From WRAV01 sp050950205 (lineage in GTDB: Bacteria; Bacillota; Clostridia; Oscillospirales; Ruminococcaceae), in the NCBI GenBank assembly GCA_050950205.1, contig JBMNHF010000001.1, forward strand, positions 1 through 60,119: a stretch of 60,119 bases of DNA, written 5' to 3'. The translations under genes were made by a program, and so were the position numbers. The notes beneath the pieces are model-generated. The model saw nothing but the letters and a program-made list of their open reading frames with translations. It had not been told where the DNA came from and did not search any database. Positions 8,546-16,800 of this stretch are shown here, piece by piece (within the stretch, counting starts at the first letter, position 1; each line of letters starts with the position of its first letter).

Positions 8546-8574
8546 AGTTTACTCTTTTCCTCTTCATTACACAA
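8546..8574 (-). promoter_or_regulatory. promoter of the ctsR-mcsA-clpC operon
   Basis: On the minus strand, TTGTGT (8574-8569) and TAAACT (8551-8546) are 17 bp apart, immediately upstream of the CtsR operator. The predicted transcript start falls at or next to the operator. Confidence 0.6.
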
Positions 8575-8713
8575 TGGTCAAATTTGGCTAAATTTTATTT
8601 ATAATTAAAATTAACTCTTTTTTTCTTTGGTTATCTCTCTATCTCTCAGGATTTCGTTATGCAGATTTGATGATTTGCGATGGTTGTCAGAAATTTTCTT
8701 CTTTAACAGCCAT

Positions 8714-8749
8714 GGCCCCCTATCACCAAGCCTATGGTAATAGAGGGCC
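8714..8749. repeat. imperfect stem-loop behind the rhomboid-like gene
   Basis: GGCCC, CTAT and ACCA on the left pair with TGGT, ATAG and GGGCC on the right, with small mismatches. It begins ten bases after the stop of the rhomboid-like gene. There is no T run on the minus strand, though AAAATTTTTAT follows on the plus side, so it may protect the 3' end instead of terminating. Confidence 0.35.
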
Positions 8750-8759
8750 AAGAAAATTT

Positions 8760-9428
8760 TTATCGCCAGGGGTTGTTGTTTCCCCAGTATTTGCGGTATT
8801 CCCGACGGCGCTTGGAGGCCTGATAGTTCTGCTTTGCCGTTCGCAAGACATCGGGACCAAAGAAAGCGAAGAAATTGATCAAAGAAAATACAATGGCGGC
8901 CCGATCCATTGTGCTGCCAAAGACAAAGGCGAAGAGATAGAGGACCCAGTTAAAGATCGCCAACCATTTTGCCTTGATGGGTAATAGGAAAAACAGCATA
9001 AAGGTAGCGTTGGGGTAAAGGTAGGCATAGGCCAAAAAAAGGGACAGGTACAAATAATAATTGGTGCCGTATCCGGTTATGATGGCTGCCAAAATGGCTC
9101 CCACCGCCCCCAAAAGGTAGTAAATGGTAAACAGGGTGGTGCCCCACTCCATTTCCAGGGTATTGCCGATGTGATAGGTGGCATAAAGGGCAATAAACAA
9201 TAGCAGGATATTCCCCCAGGTGGGAGGCAGGAATAAAAAGGTGATCAGCCGCCAGACTTGTCCCTGTAAAACAGCGCGCCAACTAAGCCCCAGATATCCA
9301 ACGATACCGGGCATAAAAAAGAAGCCCATAATATACACCGCCAACATGGTGGAGGTGATATAAATCATCAGATTGGGGACGCCGAAATTTCGCCCCAGTC
9401 TGCGTTCCAGTCGATAAACCCACTTCAT
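8760..9428 (-). CDS. rhomboid-like membrane protein lacking catalytic residues
   Basis: This 222-residue integral membrane protein has about six hydrophobic segments. It shows the rhomboid WR motif (GQVWRLITF) and a following GNTLEMEWG stretch that resembles the conserved G-x-LE-x-x-W/G region of rhomboid helix 2. It lacks the catalytic GxSG serine motif and the usual second histidine. It therefore looks like a proteolytically dead rhomboid (derlin/iRhom-like) of the kind common in Clostridia, where it is often misannotated as an intramembrane protease. The start ATG 9428 has GGAGG eight bases upstream. It stands alone between the clp operon and rnf. Confidence 0.75.
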   Translation of the reverse strand: MKWVYRLERRLGRNFGVPNLMIYITSTMLAVYIMGFFFMPGIVGYLGLSWRAVLQGQVWRLITFLFLPPTWGNILLLFIALYATYHIGNTLEMEWGTTLFTIYYLLGAVGAILAAIITGYGTNYYLYLSLFLAYAYLYPNATFMLFFLLPIKAKWLAIFNWVLYLFAFVFGSTMDRAAIVFSLINFFAFFGPDVLRTAKQNYQASKRRREYRKYWGNNNPWR

Positions 9429-9450
9429 GTCATTCCTCCAGAAAATAGGA

Positions 9451-9495
9451 TGCTGCCACAATACCATGCAATGGTATTATTATACAACGGCAGCA
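9451..9495. repeat. nested inverted repeat between rnfB and the rhomboid-like gene
   Basis: An outer arm TGCTGCC (9451-9457) pairs with GGCAGCA (9489-9495). An inner perfect 8-bp arm AATACCAT (9460-9467) pairs with ATGGTATT (9471-9478) around GCA. On the minus strand ATCCTATTTTC follows. It may end the rnf transcript and, being about 25 bp before the next start codon, could also influence that gene. Only the structure is seen; the role is inferred. Confidence 0.45.
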
Positions 9496-9605
9496 CCCTA
9501 AATAAAAGAAGATTCTGTTAATTTTTTGAATTTGCAGAAGCTTTCTCAAAAATGTGATGTGGCAGAAGATACTCTACTAGGGGAACAGCCACATCCCAAT
9601 CAAGC

Positions 9606-10427
9606 TTATCCTGCGTTGGGAACGTTGATGGAAGACTCGCATTGGTTTACACGAATCACCTTTGTAGGGCAAACCTTGACACATTCGCCACAATTGGTGC
9701 ACTTTTCGGGATCAATGGCAGCCAGATTGTTGGTAACCGCAATGGCGTCAAAGTTGCAGGCTTTTTCACAGCGTTTGCAGCCAATGCACCCTGCCGAACA
9801 CACCTTGCGGGTGACAGCACCCTTATCGGTGGAGGAGCAGGCTACATACACCTCGCTGGAAGCGGGGACAATTTGGATCAAAGCCTTGGGACAAGCCTTG
9901 GCACACATGCCGCAGCCGGTGCACAGGGATTTATCCACTTTGGCTATGCCGTCCACCACTTCAATGGCGTCGTACTGACAGACAATGACGCAATCGCCAA
10001 AGCCCAAGCAGCCGTGGGAGCAGCTGCCCCTGCCCTTGTAATGACTGCTGCAAGCCTCGCAGGTTTGAGGGCCTTGATAGTCCATGATGTACTGGGTCTT
10101 CTCAACGGTCCCGGCACAGCGGACGATGGCGACCTTGGCAGCAACCTCCTCAAAACCAGCTCCCAAAAAGTCACTGATTTTTTGAGCCGTTTCTGCTCCG
10201 CCAGGGGTACACAGGTTTGTCTTTACCCCTTCGTTTACCAGTTTTTCGGCATATTCATCACAACCGGCAAAGCCACAGGCACCACAGTTGGCGCCGGGCA
10301 GCATTTCCCGGACCTGACTAACCCGCTCGTCCACCGGAACCGCCATGTACTTGTCGGCTACGGTCAACAGCACGCCGCAGAACACTCCTATAACGGTGAC
10401 GATTATCACCGGCAATGCAATTGCCAT
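9606..10427 (-). CDS. rnfB: Rnf complex subunit B, iron-sulfur protein
   Basis: RnfB accepts electrons from ferredoxin at the cytoplasmic face of the Rnf complex. The 273-residue protein has one N-terminal membrane anchor, the four-cysteine 4Fe-4S cluster region (CGACGFAGC and downstream Cys), and then multiple ferredoxin-type CxxCxxCxxxC clusters in the C-terminal half (CTGCGMCAKAC, CIGCKRCEKAC, CTNCGECVKVC). It is the last gene of rnfCDGEAB and follows rnfA by 12 bp. Confidence 0.96.
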   Translation of the reverse strand: MAIALPVIIVTVIGVFCGVLLTVADKYMAVPVDERVSQVREMLPGANCGACGFAGCDEYAEKLVNEGVKTNLCTPGGAETAQKISDFLGAGFEEVAAKVAIVRCAGTVEKTQYIMDYQGPQTCEACSSHYKGRGSCSHGCLGFGDCVIVCQYDAIEVVDGIAKVDKSLCTGCGMCAKACPKALIQIVPASSEVYVACSSTDKGAVTRKVCSAGCIGCKRCEKACNFDAIAVTNNLAAIDPEKCTNCGECVKVCPTKVIRVNQCESSINVPNAG

Positions 10428-10439
10428 TCTCTTCCCTCC

Positions 10440-11030
10440 TTAACCGAATATGCCGTCAATAATGCCGGAAAAGCCCATGAAGGCCAATGATACGATGGAA
10501 GCGGCAATCAAAGTGATGGGAATTCCATCAAAGCTTTTGGTAATCACAGCGTTTTCCATTTTGGAGCGAACACCGGCAAAGAGCACCATCGCCAGCATAA
10601 AGCCAAGTCCGGCTCCGGTTGCATTGATGATGGCATGCAAAAGTCCATAGGTCTCCTCAATATTGAGAAGGGTTACGCCCAGCACGGCGCAGTTGGTGGT
10701 GATCAAGGGCAGGTACACACCCAAACCGCGATGCAGAGAGGGTATATACTTTTTCAGAATAATTTCCACCAGCTGAACCAGAGCGGCGATGATGAGAATA
10801 AACAGAATGGTGTTGAGGTAGGTCAGATTGTTGGGTACCAGTATAAAATAGTAAACCGGCCAGGTAGCTGCGGTAGCCATCACCATAACAAAGGTTACTG
10901 CAATACTCATACCAACAGCAGAATCCAGCTTTTTGGAAACTCCCAAGAAAGGGCAGATTCCCAAAAACTTGGAAAGAACAAAGTTATCGACCAAAATGGC
11001 GGAAAAGAGAATGATGATAATCTGCTTCAT
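10440..11030 (-). CDS. rnfA: Rnf complex membrane subunit A
   Basis: The protein has 196 residues and six membrane helices, beginning with the typical NFVLSKFLGICPFLG phrase. Its conserved cysteines in helices 1 and 4 (ICPF, TTNCAVLG) ligate the membrane-embedded 2Fe-2S cluster together with RnfE. Its start overlaps the rnfE stop by four bases. Confidence 0.96.
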   Translation of the reverse strand: MKQIIIILFSAILVDNFVLSKFLGICPFLGVSKKLDSAVGMSIAVTFVMVMATAATWPVYYFILVPNNLTYLNTILFILIIAALVQLVEIILKKYIPSLHRGLGVYLPLITTNCAVLGVTLLNIEETYGLLHAIINATGAGLGFMLAMVLFAGVRSKMENAVITKSFDGIPITLIAASIVSLAFMGFSGIIDGIFG

Positions 11031-11713
11031 GCTTCACAGCCTCCTTCCGCTTTTTGGGCTTGACCACAGGATGAGGCGGCGGGACAGCCCTCGCAGCCAA
11101 AGCTCTTGCGCTTGACTCCCCGGCCCTTGGTCAAACGGTTGACCAGAGCAATGGTGCAGCCGAAGATAAAGAAGCCTCCGGGTGCCAGCAGGAAGATGGT
11201 CATAGGGTCGATGCTGTGAATCTGCACACCAAAGATGCTGCCGGAGCCCAACAGTTCTCGAACACAGCCGATAAAGGTAAGGGCAACGGTAAAGCCCAGC
11301 CCCATGCCCACACCGTCCAGAGCGCTGTCCAGCACGCTGTTTTTGTTGGCAAACATCTCAGCCCGGCCCAAAATGATGCAGTTTACCACAATCAGCGGTA
11401 AGAAGATGCCCAAAGCCTCATAGATGCTCTGGAAAAAAGCCTGCACAAAGAGCTGTACTACGGTAACCAGGCCAGCAATGACTACGATGTAACAGGGAAT
11501 GCGAACCTTTTCGGGGATCACATCCTTAAGCAGCGCAATCAGGATGTTGGAGAACACCAGCACCACCGTAGCAGCGGCCCCCATGCCAAGGCCGTTTATC
11601 GCCATGGTAGAAACCGCCAAAGTTGGGCAGGTACCCAGTACCAGCACCAGCACCGGATTTTCTTTGATAATGCCGTTGGTCAGAATACTAAGCTTGCTTT
11701 TTTTCTGTTCCAT
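11027..11713 (-). CDS. rnfE: Rnf complex membrane subunit E
   Basis: This 228-residue homologue of RnfA/NqrD has six membrane helices. It carries the two conserved cysteine phrases LGTCPTLA and VNCIILGRAE, which share the membrane iron-sulfur cluster with RnfA. The C-terminal tail adds a Cys-rich segment (CEGCPAASSC). Such tails occur in clostridial RnfE proteins; their role is not known to me. It lies 16 bp after rnfG. Confidence 0.95.
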   Translation of the reverse strand: MEQKKSKLSILTNGIIKENPVLVLVLGTCPTLAVSTMAINGLGMGAAATVVLVFSNILIALLKDVIPEKVRIPCYIVVIAGLVTVVQLFVQAFFQSIYEALGIFLPLIVVNCIILGRAEMFANKNSVLDSALDGVGMGLGFTVALTFIGCVRELLGSGSIFGVQIHSIDPMTIFLLAPGGFFIFGCTIALVNRLTKGRGVKRKSFGCEGCPAASSCGQAQKAEGGCEA

Positions 11714-11729
11714 ACTTGCCTGCCCCTTT

Positions 11730-12269
11730 CTATGGATTCATATCCTTGAGCTGCTCATAGGCTTGTTGGGCGGCTCGCAGAGAATTTTTCAGTGCATTGC
11801 TGGTCTTGGTTGCACCGGTAATGGAGTCCACGGTATAGGGATCTCCCTCCAGACCCAAAAAGAGATTCAGATACTCGGGCTCTCCTACCCGGGAACCAAG
11901 TCCTTTGGTTTCGTTGTTGGTCATCATCTTGATACCCACAATTTTTCCTTGAGCATCGATGCCGATCATAAAGGGAACCTGGCCATCGTAGCCTTTGGCA
12001 CTGGCCTGGAACACAAAACCGGCTCCGTTGTTGGCACGGTAGGCTTCCAAAACGCCTTCGGGAAGTTGGGTATCGTATTGGGCAAAGTCGTCGGCATCGG
12101 GCAATACCTCGATACGGGCCAGCCTTGCTTTTTCAAATTCCGCCTTTTCGATTTCAGGAAAGGTGAGCTGATAGGTGGCGGCTACCGCCCAGGTAATGGC
12201 CAAGGTGATGACAGCCAGAATGATGACAGGGCCGATAAACCCGTCCCGGAATTTCGTAAAATCCTTCAT
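11730..12269 (-). CDS. rnfG: Rnf complex flavoprotein subunit G
   Basis: RnfG carries covalent FMN on the outer face of the membrane. The 179-residue protein has one N-terminal helix (about 12-32) followed by an FMN-binding domain with the flavinylation motif DSITGATKTS, whose Thr accepts FMN from ApbE. No apbE gene is in this window. Its start overlaps the rnfD stop by four bases. Confidence 0.95.
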   Translation of the reverse strand: MKDFTKFRDGFIGPVIILAVITLAITWAVAATYQLTFPEIEKAEFEKARLARIEVLPDADDFAQYDTQLPEGVLEAYRANNGAGFVFQASAKGYDGQVPFMIGIDAQGKIVGIKMMTNNETKGLGSRVGEPEYLNLFLGLEGDPYTVDSITGATKTSNALKNSLRAAQQAYEQLKDMNP

Positions 12270-13237
12270 GCCTTTTTGCCTCCTTCCGCGCCCAGTGCTT
12301 TGATGCGGGTGAGGTTGTCGATATGGGGCGTGATGATATTCATAATGAGAATGGCAAAGCTGACTCCTTCGGGATAGGAGCCATACAGGCGAATCACAAC
12401 GGTCAGAATGCCTGCACCGATTCCAAAAATCAGGCGGCCCATCTCGGTGGTGGGAGTGGTAACATAATCGGTGCCCATAAAGATAGCACCCAGCATGACG
12501 CCTCCCGCCAAAATGTGGAAGACAGGATCGGCACCCAGCAGCCAGCTCAATACAAACACAGTTCCCACAAAAGCCACCGGTTCGGTGATGGTGATCACCT
12601 TGCGAACCACCAAATAGACAAAGCCGATGAGCAGCGCCAGAGTGCAGGTTTCACCCAAAGAGCCGCCGATTTTACCTAAGAACATATCGGCATAAGAAGG
12701 CAAAGACGCAGGGGTGACGGAAGAAGCCGCATCCACGCCGGTAGCTTCCATGGCACTAACCAGACCCAAAGGAGTGGGACTGGTGACAGCATCTGCCCTC
12801 AGGGGAACAGGCCAGTTGGTCATGGGGGTGGCGAAAGAGATGAGCAGAACAATCCGTCCTACAATGGCAGGGTTGGCAAAGTTCTTTCCAAGACCGCCAA
12901 ACAGCTGTTTTACAATGACAATGGACACAAAACAACCGATGACCGCCATCCACAGGGGAATACTGGAGGGCAGGTTAAAAGCAAGGAGCAGTCCGGTGAC
13001 AGCGGCGGAAAGATCGCCAATGGTCATATCCAGATGCATCAGCTTGCGGTAAGCATATTCAAACAGAACGCTGGCTCCTACGCAGACAGCAGACACCAGC
13101 AGAGCCCGAGGGCCAAACCAGATCACGGAAGCGATGAGGGCTGGACACAGGGCAATCAGCACATCCAGCATAATGCTGCGGGTGGTATCCTTCGCGCGGA
13201 AATGAGGCGAAGAGGTGATGACCAGATTTTGTGTCAT
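12266..13237 (-). CDS. rnfD: Rnf complex membrane subunit D
   Basis: This 323-residue polytopic membrane subunit starts MTQNLVITSSPH, the usual RnfD beginning, with a GGGGGA ribosome site upstream. The frame extends farther upstream but that part lies inside rnfC and is not coding. The phrase DAVTSPTPL corresponds to the covalent FMN-threonine region of the RnfD/NqrB family. It begins one base after the rnfC stop codon. Confidence 0.95.
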   Translation of the reverse strand: MTQNLVITSSPHFRAKDTTRSIMLDVLIALCPALIASVIWFGPRALLVSAVCVGASVLFEYAYRKLMHLDMTIGDLSAAVTGLLLAFNLPSSIPLWMAVIGCFVSIVIVKQLFGGLGKNFANPAIVGRIVLLISFATPMTNWPVPLRADAVTSPTPLGLVSAMEATGVDAASSVTPASLPSYADMFLGKIGGSLGETCTLALLIGFVYLVVRKVITITEPVAFVGTVFVLSWLLGADPVFHILAGGVMLGAIFMGTDYVTTPTTEMGRLIFGIGAGILTVVIRLYGSYPEGVSFAILIMNIITPHIDNLTRIKALGAEGGKKA

Positions 13238-13238
13238 G

Positions 13239-14579
13239 TTAGCTCTTTCCCCCTTCTTTTGCATTTTGCTCCTGCATCCACTTGCGCAACCTTGCCTTGG
13301 CCAGACGGTTGGTCTGCACCAGTTGGCGCTTGGCCGGGCAGGAGTAGGCGCAACAGCCACACTCGATGCAGAGGTTGACTTTATAATCCTGAAGTCCCTG
13401 GTAATCGTCCTTGATAAAGGCATCTTCAATGCGCAGAGGCATCAATTTCACAGGGCAGGAGCGCACACAGCGCCCACAGCGAATACAGGCAGTTTCGGCA
13501 TAGCCTTCTACCTGAGCCTCGTCAAAAGCCAGAATGGCATTGTTGTTTTTGAGGATGGGGTAATTTTCATCATAGAGCGCGGTGCCCATCATGGGGCCGC
13601 CCATCAACAGTTTGCGAGGCTCCTTGGAGTAGCCGCCGCAGAAATTAATCAGATCCTTAATGGAGGTGCCAATTAAAACCTGTACGTTCTGGGGCTTGGC
13701 AATGGCTCCGCCATCCACCGTCACGCATTTGGAGATGAGAGGAATCCCCTCTTTGAGATAAAGAGCCAACTGTGCGATGGTGGTGATGTTGCTGACAATG
13801 CAGTTGACATCGGCGGGCAGCTTGCCTTCGGGGACAACGCGGCCGGTGGTCTCATAGATCAGCACCTTTTCCGCTCCCTGCGGGTAACGGGACGAAAGGG
13901 ACTGAACCTGAACACCGGATATGCCTTTGGCAAGCTCCTGCATCTTGGCAATGCCCTTGGGCTTGTTATCTTCAATGGCGATGATGCAGTTGGGAATGTC
14001 TAAGTACTTCATCACGGCTTGAATCCCAATCATCACATCCTCTCCCCGCTCCATGATGGTGCGGTAGTCAGAGGTGATATAGGGTTCACATTCGGCACCG
14101 TTGATGATTAAGGTATCCACCTCATCCAAATTCCTAGGGTTGAATTTGATATGGGTGGGGAAACCTGCGCCTCCCAGACCTACCAGGCCAGCATTCCGCA
14201 CCGCTGCCAGAAAGCTCTCCCGATCGGTCACTTGGGGTTTTTTCACACTTTCGTGATAGGTTTGCTCCTTGTCGGTTTCAATCACCACCGCCTTGGAACG
14301 AGTCCCGTTGGGCATGATGATCTCATCAATCCCCGTCACCTTTCCAGATACACTGGAGTGAATGGGAGAACTGAGAAAGGCCGCCGAATCACCGATGACC
14401 TGTCCCACCTTCACCTCATCCCCCGGCTTTACCAGAACATCGCAAGGGGGCCCCATATGCTGGGACATGCAAATAAACACTTTGTCCGGCACAGGCATTT
14501 TTTGAGTTGCACTGTCCGTAGTGTTTTTGCAATGAGGAGCACGGACTCCCTTGAGCCGCTTATCGAAGATGCTCAACAA
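13239..14579 (-). CDS. rnfC: Rnf complex subunit C, NADH/flavin and iron-sulfur protein
   Basis: RnfC is the NAD-binding peripheral subunit. The 446-residue protein has a barrel-sandwich (biotin-like) N-terminal domain, the NADH/FMN domain with GLGGAGFPTHIK, a soluble ligand-binding SLBB region, and two 4Fe-4S motifs near the C-terminus (CIRCGRCVRSC, CIECGCCAYSC). The start is a TTG at 14579 seven bases after AGGAGGAGG. Upstream sequence in frame encodes that ribosome site and is not protein. It is the first structural rnf gene. Confidence 0.95.
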   Translation of the reverse strand: MLSIFDKRLKGVRAPHCKNTTDSATQKMPVPDKVFICMSQHMGPPCDVLVKPGDEVKVGQVIGDSAAFLSSPIHSSVSGKVTGIDEIIMPNGTRSKAVVIETDKEQTYHESVKKPQVTDRESFLAAVRNAGLVGLGGAGFPTHIKFNPRNLDEVDTLIINGAECEPYITSDYRTIMERGEDVMIGIQAVMKYLDIPNCIIAIEDNKPKGIAKMQELAKGISGVQVQSLSSRYPQGAEKVLIYETTGRVVPEGKLPADVNCIVSNITTIAQLALYLKEGIPLISKCVTVDGGAIAKPQNVQVLIGTSIKDLINFCGGYSKEPRKLLMGGPMMGTALYDENYPILKNNNAILAFDEAQVEGYAETACIRCGRCVRSCPVKLMPLRIEDAFIKDDYQGLQDYKVNLCIECGCCAYSCPAKRQLVQTNRLAKARLRKWMQEQNAKEGGKS

Positions 14580-14640
14580 CTGAATTCCTCCTCCTGATAT
14601 GCTTAATTGCTGACCCACGAAAAGCTATTGAAATGCGTGT

Positions 14641-15165
14641 TCATCTGTTTACAGAAGATTCTGGCCCTAAACGCGCCAGAACAGGAAGCAGATGACGCAA
14701 TAAAACCGCAGTTAGCGCTCCCACAAGGACGCCAACAGCGGCGAGAACCGGAAGGTAATACCAAAGTAATACCCCTTCTCTCAGCAACAGCGCGGCGCAA
14801 ATTAGTTGCCCCGCATTGTGGGCAACCGCTCCTCCAATGCTGATGGCAGTATGGCAATTTTGTCGGAAGAAAAATCGCCGCAGCAACACCATTGCTGTAA
14901 TGGAAAGGAGTCCGCCGGAAAGGCTTAGCAATGCACCGCTCATTCCCCGGGTCATCAGCACAAACAATGCCTTGAGGACACCCAACAGGTAAGCTTGTCC
15001 TGCGCCCATTGCATAAACGCAGTACATTACTACTATGTTGGAAAGTCCTAATTTCACTCCGGGAATGGGTACAGGGAGAGGTATCATTCCCTCCAAAAGA
15101 GAGAGGGCAAGAGCAAGAGCAAATAAAATCCCTGTCAACGCAACCCGGCGGGAAGGCCCGTTCAT
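14641..15165 (-). CDS. Gx transporter family membrane protein, first gene of the rnf operon
   Basis: The 174-residue protein has about five to six membrane helices and belongs to the small Gx/ECF-S-like group, once labelled heptaprenyl diphosphate synthase component I. The conserved start GPSRRVALTGILFALALALSLLE and the PGVKLGLSN phrase are diagnostic. The ATG at 15165 has GAAGGTG upstream and follows the mapped promoter; an ATG at 15216 would lie at or above the transcription start. Its gene commonly accompanies rnf in Firmicutes. A role in supplying a cofactor or lipid to Rnf is only a guess. Confidence 0.8.
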   Translation of the reverse strand: MNGPSRRVALTGILFALALALSLLEGMIPLPVPIPGVKLGLSNIVVMYCVYAMGAGQAYLLGVLKALFVLMTRGMSGALLSLSGGLLSITAMVLLRRFFFRQNCHTAISIGGAVAHNAGQLICAALLLREGVLLWYYLPVLAAVGVLVGALTAVLLRHLLPVLARLGPESSVNR

Positions 15166-15197
15166 ATGAATCACCTTCTTTGCCGAAAACCCTAAAC

Positions 15198-15226
15198 ATT
15201 TTAGCATATTAATCACTTAGTTGCAA
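15198..15226 (-). promoter_or_regulatory. promoter of the rnf operon
   Basis: On the minus strand, TTGCAA (15226-15221) and TAAAAT (15203-15198) are 17 bp apart, with an extended TGC just before the -10. The transcript would start near 15191, about 25 bases before the first start codon. The remaining bases to 15487 hold no gene. Confidence 0.7.
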
Positions 15227-15487
15227 TGATTGGCAGCTATTTAACAGGTTTGGTGCAATATTCACAATCTTCCTTTTTCTGTTTGCGAATGCCCGATGCC
15301 TGTACACTTTCCACAGCAAAAAGGGCCTGCCACACCCTTTGTAAGTAAATACATGGACTAGATTAAGGAATATTTGTAAAATGCTGCTTAATAAAACACT
15401 AGATATTTCCATCCTTAAACACTGTTATGCCGGCTGATGATTCCTTTCAAGATAGAATGGGTGGTTCCCTTTCCAGCAACACTATGG

Positions 15488-15520
15488 AAAAACCCGCCTC
15501 TTACAGAAGGGCGGGTTTAT
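15488..15520 (-). terminator. terminator behind the CD1247-type gene
   Basis: AAACCCGCC (15490-15498) pairs perfectly with GGCGGGTTT (15510-15518) across an 11-base loop. On the minus strand five T follow. It sits 20 bp after the stop codon of the gene ending at 15540. Confidence 0.8.
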
Positions 15521-15539
15521 AGCCCAAAGAATAATGGGC

Positions 15540-16013
15540 TCAGTCTTCTTCGGTATCTTCGATGTCTTCCGCGTCCAGCTCGCCATCCAGATCAAACTCC
15601 AGCAGCTCACCGCACCCGGGGCAGGTGATTTCACCTTCGTCCAGCATGTCTTCATCCACGCAGATGACATCAGAGCAGGAAGGGCAGGTTACCTCATAAA
15701 GCTCCCCCTCAAAGATCTCTTCAACATCTTCGTGGTCGTGGTGATGATGGTGACCGTGATGCTGGCAACCGCATAGGTGTTCGTCCTCGTCGTCCCCGTA
15801 GAGGTCTTCCATGATTTCTTCCAGGTCTTCATCCATGGATTCCAGCTGCTCGCCAAGGAGAGCAAAGCCTTCCCCTGTATCCACAAGGGTCAGCACCACA
15901 TCGTCCAGAATGTCAATCATCAGATTGATGATCTTGCCCTCTTTGGTGGAATCATCCATTCCCAATCCTTCGGCAAGGCCCTTGAGGTACGCTACTTTTT
16001 CCTGTAGTTCCAT
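15540..16013 (-). CDS. CD1247-type acidic zinc-ribbon protein
   Basis: The 157-residue protein begins with MELQEKVAYLKGLAEGLG, typical of the CD1247 N-terminal domain family conserved in Clostridia. An acidic helical middle follows, then a histidine-rich stretch (HHGHHHHHDH near residue 85) beside CGC, and a C-terminal zinc ribbon (CPSCSDVIC ... CPGCGELLEF). It ends in a very acidic tail. Its function is not known. The zinc ribbon and His cluster suggest metal binding and possibly RNA-polymerase or ribosome contact, which is inference. It is cotranscribed with efp, 33 bp downstream. Confidence 0.85.
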   Translation of the reverse strand: MELQEKVAYLKGLAEGLGMDDSTKEGKIINLMIDILDDVVLTLVDTGEGFALLGEQLESMDEDLEEIMEDLYGDDEDEHLCGCQHHGHHHHHDHEDVEEIFEGELYEVTCPSCSDVICVDEDMLDEGEITCPGCGELLEFDLDGELDAEDIEDTEED

Positions 16014-16046
16014 GTTTTTCTCCTTCCAATAGGCAGGTCGGTCCGG

Positions 16047-16604
16047 TTATGCCCGCTCCATGTATTCGCCGGTGCGGGTATCCACACGAATCCGATCTCC
16101 TTCATTGATAAACAGAGGCACTTTAATTTCGGCACCGGTTTCAAGGGTGGCAGGCTTGGTGACGTTGGTAGCAGTATCCCCTCTGACACCGGGTTCCGTT
16201 TTGGTAACCTCCAGTTCTACAAAGAAGGGGGGTTCCACTCCAAATACATTTCCCTTGTAGGACAGCACCTTGACGTCGGTATTTTCCTTGACAAATTTAA
16301 AGTTGTCGTCCAGCTTGTCCGCACCGATGGGAATGTTCTCGTAGGTTTCGTTGTCCATAAAGTAGTAGAGTCCGCTATCCTCGTAGAGGTACTGCATTTC
16401 CTTGCGCTCCACATAAGCGGTGGGGAACTTGTCGGTGGGGCTAAAGGTTTTTTCGGTAACGGCTCCGGTAATGACATTGCGTACCTTGGTGCGGACAAAG
16501 GCAGCACCTTTTCCGGGTTTTACATGCTGAAACTCAATAATTTGCATCACGTTTCCATCCATCTCGAATGTAACGCCATTTCTAAAATCGCCGGCTGAAA
16601 TCAT
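16047..16604 (-). CDS. efp: translation elongation factor P
   Basis: EF-P relieves ribosomes stalled at proline runs. The 185-residue protein has the three beta-barrel layout. The loop HVKPGKGAAF places the usually modified lysine at residue 32, the same position and PGKG context as in Bacillus subtilis. The C-terminal signature GDRIRVDTRTGEYMERA is standard. The start is ATG 16604 with GGAGG upstream; four more codons upstream contain that site. No modification enzyme gene is nearby. Confidence 0.97.
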   Translation of the reverse strand: MISAGDFRNGVTFEMDGNVMQIIEFQHVKPGKGAAFVRTKVRNVITGAVTEKTFSPTDKFPTAYVERKEMQYLYEDSGLYYFMDNETYENIPIGADKLDDNFKFVKENTDVKVLSYKGNVFGVEPPFFVELEVTKTEPGVRGDTATNVTKPATLETGAEIKVPLFINEGDRIRVDTRTGEYMERA

Positions 16605-16636
16605 GCGGCTTCCCTCCATACTAATAAACTCATTTT

Positions 16637-16665
16637 AGTTTACCCCAAAAGGCATGAGATTGCAA
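16637..16665 (-). promoter_or_regulatory. efp promoter
   Basis: On the minus strand, TTGCAA (16665-16660) and TAAACT (16642-16637) are 17 bp apart and about 35 bp before the efp start. Confidence 0.6.
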
Positions 16666-16754
16666 GTACTTTTCCCAATGCTGTTCCCTTTCTGCCTGGC
16701 GTTTTTAGATGTTTTCCGGTGGACTCAACCCTTTGGAAGGGTGCCGGCCTATGT

Positions 16755-16786
16755 AAGCCCCTGATGCACAGAGAATACAGGGGCTT
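16755..16786. terminator. possible terminator behind the small protein gene
   Basis: AAGCCCCTG (16755-16763) pairs perfectly with CAGGGGCTT (16778-16786) over a 14-base loop, 14 bp after the stop of the small gene. The T run is poor on both strands, so it may work as a 3' stabilizing hairpin. Confidence 0.5.
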
Positions 16787-16800
16787 TGGGGAAATGTGTC

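Noticed and set aside
12266..13429. Longer rnfD starting at 13429.
   Set aside because: The extra 64 codons lie wholly in the rnfC coding region in another frame; the ATG at 13237 has a ribosome site and gives the family-standard N-terminus.
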